NCBI GenBank assembly: GCA_047635055.1
Contig: JBLIIJ010000088.1
Location: forward strand, 1-16,640
Direction of reading: 5' to 3'
Length of the DNA stretch: 16,640 bases
Source: JAVJRN01 sp047635055
Lineage (GTDB): Bacteria > Bacteroidota > Bacteroidia > Cytophagales > Cyclobacteriaceae
The notes below the pieces were generated by a model. That model made no database searches. It was not told the DNA's origin and saw only the letters and a list, made by a program, of their open reading frames with translations. This document shows positions 9,115 to 16,500 of the stretch, one piece after another (position 1 is the first letter of the stretch; the number at the start of each line of letters is the position of its first letter). The position numbers and the translations under genes were made by a program.

Positions 9115-9143
9115 AGTATATGTTAATTAGCTTTTTCTAAGCT

Positions 9144-11237
9144 TTATTTAATGACCACATTATCTACATTAAGTTTGGCTGAACTATTAACTATTTCGAT
9201 TAGAAAAGATAAGCCACCTTCCACTTGATTTGCATTACCAGGGGTAGTAAAGGTATATGACTTTGCTTCCCATGATGTTGCTAAAGAAGTTATATTGTCC
9301 ACCAATACGTGCTGCGTTGCACCGACATTTCCACCATCAACACCTTCGGAAAATGTAAATATTTTTACAACTCCACCTTCACCGAATGCTCCGTCAGCTA
9401 TTATGTCAAAAGAAACTGTATAAGTAGTGTTAGGTTGAAGCGTACCAGCTGCAAATCTTTCTTGCTTTAAACCAACAGCCACATTAGGTGATCCCTGAAG
9501 TTCTGCCGAATTGCTACCACCATTGTTATTTGTAGTAGAAATAGTTGTGCCAGCAAATAATTGCCAACAACTTTCTCCCGCTTCGAAATCACCATTAGAT
9601 AATAGCTCGCCAGTCGGAGGAGCAGGGCATTCTGTTACAGGATCAGCAGTTCCGTAGAAATAGATATTATCTATCCATAGAGTAGGTGCGTTTCCTGCAC
9701 CTGCATCATCAATCTTTAGTTGATTTACGCTTGTAAGATCAACTCCTGAAAACTTGCTTAATTCAATATCATAACCAACCCATTTTCCTTGCTCTATAGC
9801 CAATGAAAATGCAGTTTCTCCTCCACCTTCTTTGATTACAAAGAAATTAACGGTAGTTGCGTCAGCAGTCCAAACATCAATATGAACATATTTTTTTGTT
9901 GAGACATCTTGTGCATCATAAACCGTTCCTTGATAATTTAATACCTCGTACTTCAATGCCATATTGGAAGCAAGATCAACTTCACTCACTTGAGTAGACT
10001 GACCCCAATCAGGATTCGTGTTTAGACCAGAAATACCTGTATAAGTATCACTATAAAGAGATATTACATCACTGGCGTCTACAGTAGGAACTGGTGCTCC
10101 TGAAGCAGGCTCACTTCCACCACCGCCACCGCCACCACCTGTGCCGTAGAAGTAAAAATTATCGATAAATAATGTTGGAGAGTTTCCAGCTCCTGCATCA
10201 TCTATTTTAAATTGATTTACGCTTGTAAGATCAACACCTGTAAATTCAGATAAGGCTATATCATAACTAACCCATTTTCCTGTCTCTACTGCTAATGCAA
10301 CGCCTGTTTCTGATCCACCTTCTTTAATTACGAAGAAATTAATGGTAGTCGCGTCAGCTGTCCAAAGATCAAGATGAACAAACCCTTTACCTGAGACATC
10401 CTGTGCGCTATAAAGCGTTCCTTGATAATTTAGTGCTGCGTATTTCAAAGCCATATTAGAAGCAATATCAACTTCACTCACTTGAGTTCCCTGACCCCAG
10501 TCGGGATTTATGTTGACGTCAGCTACCGCTGTATAGCTATCACTATAGATAGATATTACATCGCTAGCGTCTACAGTAGGAACTGGAGCAGCTGCAGTAG
10601 GTTCCGTTCCATCTCCTGTGCTTTCAGAAACAATAACCGTTCTAGTCATTTCAACAGCAGCATTGCCAGCAGCATCCGATACATTGTATGCCAATGTATA
10701 AGTAGCCACTGTAGCCGCATCTACAGTACCAGTCACAGTGATATTTGCAGAAATATCTCCATCTTTATTGTCAAGGGCAGAAGCTCCTGGGTCAGTAAAA
10801 CTATCTCCTACAGTAAGCATCATTTCCGCATCTCCCAGTAACGTAATGACAGGTGCTTCTGTGTCCTCAACAACAGTCACCGATACAGTCACCGATCTTG
10901 TTACTTCAGTAGCCGCATTTCCAGCAGCATCAGATACATTGTAGGCTAACGTGTAACTACCAGCAAGATTAACATCTACAGTTCCGGTCACAACGACATT
11001 TGCAGAAATATCTCCGTCTTCATTGTCAAGAGCAGTTGCTCCTGGATCTGTAAAAGTATCACCTACACCAATCATAATTTCGGCATTACCAACTAAGGTA
11101 ATTATTGGCGCTGTTGTATCCGGGGTAACAGTAGGTTCTGTTGGATCATCCTCAGTACAGCTCATCATCACAGCAGTAGTAGCCATTAGGGCAACTAAGA
11201 ATGTGTTTTTCAAAAATTTATTCATCGTTTTCATCAT
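9144..11237 (-). CDS. Modular surface glycan-binding lipoprotein (Ig-like x2, repeated module x2, CBM4/9-like)
   Basis: A 697-residue lipoprotein with no recognisable catalytic domain. The signal peptide ends in MMSC (Cys27), followed by an acidic, proline- and threonine-rich spacer that suggests surface display. Two DUF5011-type Ig-like domains (about 43-120 and 127-205) each contain GDTFTDPGA- or GDSFTDPGA-like and YNVSDAAGNAA motifs. Two 149-residue beta-sandwich modules (217-365 and 381-529) are roughly 77% identical and joined by a run of eight glycines (367-374). The C-terminal domain (about 545-697, starting SNGDFEAGESCW and ending VDNVVIK) resembles CBM4/9, a family with known beta-glucan binders. 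The likely job is to catch beta-glucan at the cell surface for GH16, whose stop codon lies 33 bases upstream. It is the last gene before the terminator. ATG at 11237, 11234 and 11225 are all possible starts; 11225 gives the most usual leader (MNKFLKN). Confidence 0.88.
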   Translation of the reverse strand: MMKTMNKFLKNTFLVALMATTAVMMSCTEDDPTEPTVTPDTTAPIITLVGNAEIMIGVGDTFTDPGATALDNEDGDISANVVVTGTVDVNLAGSYTLAYNVSDAAGNAATEVTRSVTVSVTVVEDTEAPVITLLGDAEMMLTVGDSFTDPGASALDNKDGDISANITVTGTVDAATVATYTLAYNVSDAAGNAAVEMTRTVIVSESTGDGTEPTAAAPVPTVDASDVISIYSDSYTAVADVNINPDWGQGTQVSEVDIASNMALKYAALNYQGTLYSAQDVSGKGFVHLDLWTADATTINFFVIKEGGSETGVALAVETGKWVSYDIALSEFTGVDLTSVNQFKIDDAGAGNSPTLFIDNFYFYGTGGGGGGGGSEPASGAPVPTVDASDVISLYSDTYTGISGLNTNPDWGQSTQVSEVDLASNMALKYEVLNYQGTVYDAQDVSTKKYVHIDVWTADATTVNFFVIKEGGGETAFSLAIEQGKWVGYDIELSKFSGVDLTSVNQLKIDDAGAGNAPTLWIDNIYFYGTADPVTECPAPPTGELLSNGDFEAGESCWQLFAGTTISTTNNNGGSNSAELQGSPNVAVGLKQERFAAGTLQPNTTYTVSFDIIADGAFGEGGVVKIFTFSEGVDGGNVGATQHVLVDNITSLATSWEAKSYTFTTPGNANQVEGGLSFLIEIVNSSAKLNVDNVVIK
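9651..10097 (-). repeat. Second copy of an intragenic 447-base repeat
   Basis: This encodes residues 381-529 of the 697-residue lipoprotein, from APVPTVDASD to WIDNIYFYG. Compared with the copy at 10143-10589 it has exactly the same length and no gaps; I count about 115 identical residues of 149. The differences are spread along the module and mostly conservative, which suggests an in-gene duplication that has had time to drift. Confidence 0.9.
10143..10589 (-). repeat. First copy of an intragenic 447-base repeat
   Basis: This encodes residues 217-365 of the 697-residue lipoprotein, from APVPTVDASD to FIDNFYFYG. The two copies are separated by 45 bases coding for TGGGGGGGG and SEPASG, a flexible linker written with mixed GGT and GGC codons. 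A divergent relative of this module forms the C-terminus of the lipoprotein encoded at 12128-13582. Confidence 0.9.
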
Positions 11238-11270
11238 TAATTGTTCATTTATTTAAAGTCAAAATTTTTA

Positions 11271-12128
11271 TTACTTATAAACTCTTACATAGTCTATTAA
11301 CATAGACTGAGGGAATACAGTTTCGGCATTTGGTGATCCTACAAAAGATCCGCCAACGGCTAGGTTAATCAATAAAAAAAATGGTTTATCAAACACCCAT
11401 TCTCCCGTAACGTCAGCAGGGGTAATTTGATTGTAAAGCACATCGTCTACATAATAGTTGATGTACTCAGGTCCCCATTCAATACCGAAAACATGAAATC
11501 CAGTATCGAACCTGTCATTTGTTAACTGATAACTTTTTGTTATTGCCTCACCTCCAGAATAACCTGGTCCGTGGACACTACCGTGGACGATGGTAGGCTC
11601 TTGGCCTCTGTATTCCATAATATCAATTTCACCAGCTCCAGGCCATTCGTTAACGTCGATATCAGCACCAAGCATCCAGAAGGCTGGCCACATACCTTTC
11701 CCATAAGGTAGACGCATTCTTGCTTCGAAACGTCCATATTGCTGTTCAAATTTTTGTTTGGTAATAATCCGAGCAGAGGTATAACCTGAACCCTCATAGA
11801 CTTCTTTTCTTGCAGTCATGATGAGTTGTCCGTCATCTTCACTCACTCGACGAATTTCAATGTTGGTAGAACTGTCTGTGTAATATTGTAACTCATTATT
11901 ACCCCAGCCATCGACTCCAGTGCCTGTCTCGAATGACCAACGATCTGAATTAGGAGCACCAGTAATATTAAATTCATCAAACCAAACTAACTCATCAAGT
12001 GTTGTAACCACTTGATCTTCATCGCCGCAGCTTAGGACTGCAATAGTGCATATAGCAAGGAGTAACGCATTTATTGGTGCATACTTTTTGAACCTGTTGA
12101 AAAAGCTTTGTGTATTTTCCATTTTCAT
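11271..12128 (-). CDS. GH16 endo-beta-1,3-glucanase (laminarinase) lipoprotein
   Basis: A 285-residue lipoprotein consisting of one GH16 beta-jelly-roll domain. The leader is longer than usual before its hydrophobic stretch and ends VLSC (Cys34). Family marks are WSFETGTGVDGWGNNELQYY (about 64-83), MWPAFWMLG (about 146-154) and the catalytic GEIDIMEY, giving Glu167 as nucleophile, Asp169 as helper and Glu172 as acid/base. The extra Met in EIDIME and the HGSVHGPGYSGG stretch (about 182-193) are typical of bacterial laminarinases and lichenase-like enzymes rather than agarases or carrageenases. It should cut internal beta-1,3 bonds of laminarin at the cell surface. There is no attached binding module; binding seems to be supplied by the two lipoproteins on either side. 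Its ATG overlaps the upstream stop codon by one base (TAATG), implying translational coupling. A second in-frame ATG two codons later is an alternative start. Confidence 0.96.
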   Translation of the reverse strand: MKMENTQSFFNRFKKYAPINALLLAICTIAVLSCGDEDQVVTTLDELVWFDEFNITGAPNSDRWSFETGTGVDGWGNNELQYYTDSSTNIEIRRVSEDDGQLIMTARKEVYEGSGYTSARIITKQKFEQQYGRFEARMRLPYGKGMWPAFWMLGADIDVNEWPGAGEIDIMEYRGQEPTIVHGSVHGPGYSGGEAITKSYQLTNDRFDTGFHVFGIEWGPEYINYYVDDVLYNQITPADVTGEWVFDKPFFLLINLAVGGSFVGSPNAETVFPQSMLIDYVRVYK

Positions 12129-13582
12129 TATTGCTTATAGAAATAAATATTGTCGATTATTACGGAACTTCCATTTGACACGAAAATAATTCTTGCCACA
12201 TTATTTAAGTTAGGAGATCCGCTACCTCCACCACCTGTTGGTTGAGTAAAACTATTGACTGGTATATCTATACCAACCCATGATCCTACCTCTAACTGTG
12301 AACCTCCAGTCGAGGCACCTCCTGCAGTATCATCACCAACAACACCAGCACCATTATCAGCGTTATCTGGACCAAAATCTATTAGTTCAACATTCAAAAA
12401 CGGACTTGTAGATGCACTGATTTGAACATCTAAGTGTAAATGAGTCATAAGCGAGACATCAACAGTGCCATCCCAACCCAGTCCAACAAAGGATAGGTTG
12501 TTATACTCAACAACTTGGTTGCCACCGAAATCAATGACCTCTACTTGTACATTCGCATCATTAAATATAGCGAAATTAAGATTGTTCACATTGGTATAGG
12601 CATTACTAAATACAGAGATAACATCTCCAGCCTCTCGTTCTGGGGGTGCATCTGCAGCATCAAATTCTCCCATTACATCTACTGTTAATGAACCTTTTGC
12701 TTGCACACCAGCAATTTGGGCTGTGACCTTAGCTGTACCAACCCCGAGAATTGAAACTTCTCCTAGTTCATTGACACTGGCAATGGCTGGGTTTGAAGAG
12801 TTGAAGTTAAAATAAAAGGGGGAGGGAATAACTGTTTGATTTATACCAGAAGCAAGGTTAAAAGTCTGTGTTATATTGGCAGCATTGAAACTAGCATTTA
12901 GAAATGTCTCCTCGACTCTATCCTCTCCTGAAAAAATGGCAGGTCTGGACTGAGCAATGGTTCCTAACTTTTCAAATTTTAGCTCATCAACCCAAAACGT
13001 ATAACCTACCTCTTCGCCGGGAGCACCTATTCCTCCAGCAGCAAACTGGAACATTCCTCTTTCTTCAACTAATAATGATGGATCAGGTATTGGAATGGTA
13101 TATTTCCTCCATTGGGTGGTCAAGTCAACAAGTGGCAGTACTACGCGAAGAACATCTCCATTAAAATCTTGTCCAAATCCAAATTCATTTACGGTAACAG
13201 CTTGAGACGCTTTTGCCCAAAATGTTAAAGCATCGAATCCAGTTAAGTTTCGACCAGAACCATCAACCCTGAATATGGCTCCCGCAAAATTTCCTGTTGG
13301 GTCGTTTGCGTTCGGTACATCTATTCGGATGGAAGCTTCACTATCGTAAGCTTCATCTGTGTCTACTGAAAAAACGTCAGGTTTAGCTCCGAGGTAAGGG
13401 AAGTAAAAATCAGTCCCTAGACCTACAAAATTATCAGTAAAAATTTCTGCTGTTGTTGAAAAAGTAGCTGGTAGAGCCTCATCTGAAGCAGTTCTCTCAC
13501 AGCTAGTTACAATAGTTGCAATTACTCCAACAATCAGGACTACAAGTATATTTTTATATTTTTTATTTCTCATGGTTGTCAT
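12128..13582 (-). CDS. Modular glycan-binding lipoprotein with central Ig-like (BIG2) domain
   Basis: A 484-residue lipoprotein; the leader ends VTSC (Cys28). Three regions follow. Residues about 45-207 form a beta-sandwich resembling CBM11-type folds, with LTFWAKAS, WRKYTIPI and a closing FWVDELKFEKLG. Residues about 226-303 look like a BIG2 Ig-like domain (SSNPAIASVNELGEVSILG, then GTAKVTAQIAG). Residues about 312-483 are a second sandwich starting GDVISVFSNAYT and ending IIDNIYFYKQ; it is a diverged relative of the duplicated module in the lipoprotein at 9144-11237. No catalytic signature is visible, so a surface beta-glucan-binding role is inferred from modules and position between a glycosidase/barrel fusion and GH16. 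It starts 3 bases after the upstream stop and overlaps GH16 by one base. ATG at 13573 (MRNKKYKN) is an equally plausible start. Confidence 0.87.
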   Translation of the reverse strand: MTTMRNKKYKNILVVLIVGVIATIVTSCERTASDEALPATFSTTAEIFTDNFVGLGTDFYFPYLGAKPDVFSVDTDEAYDSEASIRIDVPNANDPTGNFAGAIFRVDGSGRNLTGFDALTFWAKASQAVTVNEFGFGQDFNGDVLRVVLPLVDLTTQWRKYTIPIPDPSLLVEERGMFQFAAGGIGAPGEEVGYTFWVDELKFEKLGTIAQSRPAIFSGEDRVEETFLNASFNAANITQTFNLASGINQTVIPSPFYFNFNSSNPAIASVNELGEVSILGVGTAKVTAQIAGVQAKGSLTVDVMGEFDAADAPPEREAGDVISVFSNAYTNVNNLNFAIFNDANVQVEVIDFGGNQVVEYNNLSFVGLGWDGTVDVSLMTHLHLDVQISASTSPFLNVELIDFGPDNADNGAGVVGDDTAGGASTGGSQLEVGSWVGIDIPVNSFTQPTGGGGSGSPNLNNVARIIFVSNGSSVIIDNIYFYKQ

Positions 13583-13585
13583 TTC

Positions 13586-16500
13586 TTATTTCCCAAGACT
13601 AATATTCACGTAAGTTCTAAACTCCCATTCGTTTCCATTAGGAAATCCGACTGGACTAACGATAGATGAAGTAGCAAATTCACTTGCAAGCGCATTGGGT
13701 GAATAGCGAGGCGAATTTTCATCAAGCGATCTCCAAGTAAACCTCATTCCTAAGGTAGTATTTGGTAGGACGAACCATTCCTGCTTACCTGCAGATGTAG
13801 AAATGTCTAGCATTGCTTGAAGAGGATAGGTAAGGTTGAAATCACGGTGATAATCAAAAGGACCCCAATCGTCTATTCGCAAATGGGAAATTACTTTGAT
13901 TGATTTATAGATCACGCGAACATCTCCACCGTATCTTTGAATAGTTCTGGCATCCGACCCACGGGATTGACCGTTTCCGCCATATAGGTTTGCGATGATT
14001 CCAAATTCAGGAGATATTTTAGACACAAGCCTGGTATTTACTTCCCATAGATCGAGTGCCGGCGCAGCGCCATCAGCTGCCGCTGCAACTCTTCCTGTTC
14101 CTGGAAATATAATAGACGCATCTTGTGAGGTAGGTAAGTGACGATACACAAATCCGAGACTAGCAGCAAATTTGGCATCTTCTGCACGGTCATTATCCCA
14201 TTCGTACATCCAACTACCAGGGGTAGGGTCGTAAGTAATTAAAAGCTCACCTGCTGTAGTTTCTCTATTTACACCCACTACAAAAGGATCTGAAATGATA
14301 TTTCTAAGTCTACCTGCTCCACTGACATCTCCTGGCATTGGAGCAACCAATGGTTTTTGCCATAAAAAGTTTGGAGCGATTTCCCATTTCCCGATTCCAT
14401 AAGTGAAACCTGTTAAAAAATTTGTCTGGTTACCACTGCCTGAGTCTTTAAGCCTCCAACCTGTTAAACTAGGCGTATTATCACCGCCACCTTGAGCAAC
14501 AAGACCCATGTAAGCGGAAGATGCATACCACTTGATTCTTCCTGCAGCATATTTGATTTTGACTTTTCCACCATACGTGTCTGACTCTTGAATTTTATCG
14601 ACCAATACATTGTAATTACCTTCAGAAACTTCTTCGGCTATTTGAAATTCTCTACCTACTAGAGGTTGACCACCGTAAATACCCCCAGCTTCTACTTGAA
14701 GGTTTTTAAAATTCCTCTTTACGTGCAGCGTAATTCTTCTTGTTTTTGGAGTTGGAATAGCAATGGAACTAACAGCCTGACCTGGTGTTTGAAGATCCTC
14801 ATGGAAAATACCTGTAAGATGATATTTCCCAATCTCTTTGCTATATTTTACAAGTACCGCAGAGTTAGCACCCCACCAAAGTTCTTTACCATAAGCAACT
14901 TTCAAGCCTTTCAATACTTTTTTACCTTCAAGTTCGAGTCCCGAAGGAGCTAATGCATTGTAAATATCAATGTTTGGCCCATAATTAGCTTCGGCATATA
15001 AGCCGAAGAAATCACCCTCATCACCCCAATGGTAATGTCCAGTTCTATAGAAGCCTTTCAAATCGAACAGCTCATGGTTCCAAGTATATTCTGCTTGATA
15101 TACTTGAACTCTACTTAACTGAGCTGGTGTGGATCCGTTCGCGGTAGTTACATTCTGAAATCGACCTCTATTTTCATAAAATATTTCATTGATTGGATTT
15201 TGAGCAACATTACCTAGAACGTTCATTGTTACGCTTGCTCTAACATTATCCGCAGGATTTGCTTCGAATCCAATGAAATAAGACTCCATATTGTCAAAAC
15301 CTAATTGATCGGGGTAAATAGGATTTGTTGGATCTGGATCATCGGGTGTAGTTATCAACTTTCCACCTGTCTGAAAAGTGGAAATATTTACTCTAAATTC
15401 ACTCAGTCTTAATTTCCCACCTTTTTCACCTGATAAAGCGGCTTTATCGCCTCTAGCCATGACTACAGCGTCCATCAGTTGAATTCCAGCAAAATGAGAT
15501 TCTACACCATCAGCAGTTACACCTTCCATTAGGGGGTTGAGACTGTGTACTTCTTTTAGCGCATAGTATGCTGCTCTTGGATAAAGTGTGTAAAGCCCGC
15601 GACCGTCTGTTTGTCCTTTGGCACAAATACCAAACCACTCTTCATTCATGTTATTCCCACCTTCCTCATGGTCAATGAAATATCCTCCATTAGCCCACGA
15701 AGCGTTATTGTCATGCACATCTAAATTTTTAGTTTGTCCATATTTCCACCATCCATCGCTAAACTGAAAAGTAAATCCACCTATAGAGTTGCCTGCTTTG
15801 CCTAGACCCGCTGCATTCTGATAGATTTCTTTCCAATTTTCTACCATAAAAAATGCTTGCATCTTTTGATCTTCGGAATTGCTGATAGCATTGTAAGCAT
15901 CAGCACCGAACTCTGTAAACATGATAGGCATGTCGAGTTCATCTTTTACTCGCTCAAAGGCATCTGTAAATGATTGACCTCTGTACATATTTACGCCCAT
16001 AATGTCGACATCTTTACATTCTTCGGCGATGATCTGGGAAAACAAAAGATCACCATTACAAATGGCCACCGGATGGGAATTATCTGTCGCTTTCATTTGT
16101 AAGGCGGCATCATTCATCAATTTATACATTGGTCTACCGCGCTTCTCTCCAATAAATTGCTTTTCTTCCTCATCATCAGGAAAATCTTCCGTCTCGGCAC
16201 CAGCCCAAAAGAGACCATAATTGTTTTCGTTTCCTAAAAGGAACATCAGCAACCCGGGAGTATCCTTATAAGTATTGGCCATTTCTAGCGCTTCCTTCAA
16301 TAATAATGCTTGTGTATCAGCATCACGATAATCAGTTACTGCTACCCAAGCTCCGTTTATGGTAAGACCGTATCTGCCAAATGAATGATTAAGCATCGTA
16401 TAAATGCCATAATTCTCGTAGATGTATTGAATCCATTTTGGTTGAACTCCAGTATACTGTCTAATGACATTTACACCCATGTTCTTCAACATAGACATTT

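Larger units (their letters stand above)
8713..9143 (-). promoter_or_regulatory. AT-rich intergenic region between the two gene blocks
   Basis: These 431 bases hold no convincing gene. Read on the minus strand they contain, in order, the terminator of the upstream block (9080-9114), a short GCAA-loop hairpin (9040-9053), a longer AT-rich dyad (8998-9038), and then the leader of the MFS gene. A promoter for the second block is expected here. I searched for the Bacteroidota -7 box TAnnTTTG on the minus strand and found no perfect copy; TAGTTTTA at 9014-9021 is a one-base miss without a well-spaced -33 TTG. An ACAAT/ATTGT dyad (about 8751-8767) lies in the presumed leader. The position of the start site is therefore open. 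Confidence 0.55.

Noticed and set aside
10117..10140. Glycine-codon run as a phase-variation switch
   Set aside because: The repeat unit is a triplet with mixed GGT and GGC codons, so length changes would not shift the frame and could not turn the gene on or off.
9651..10589. Repeat pair as a mobile element or assembly artefact
   Set aside because: The copies differ at about 34 of 149 residues, stay in frame and lie inside one gene, which fits domain duplication rather than insertion or misassembly.
10482..10841. Plus-strand open frame rich in serine, isoleucine and arginine
   Set aside because: It is the antisense shadow of the alanine-, valine- and threonine-rich Ig-like and module region of the 697-residue lipoprotein.
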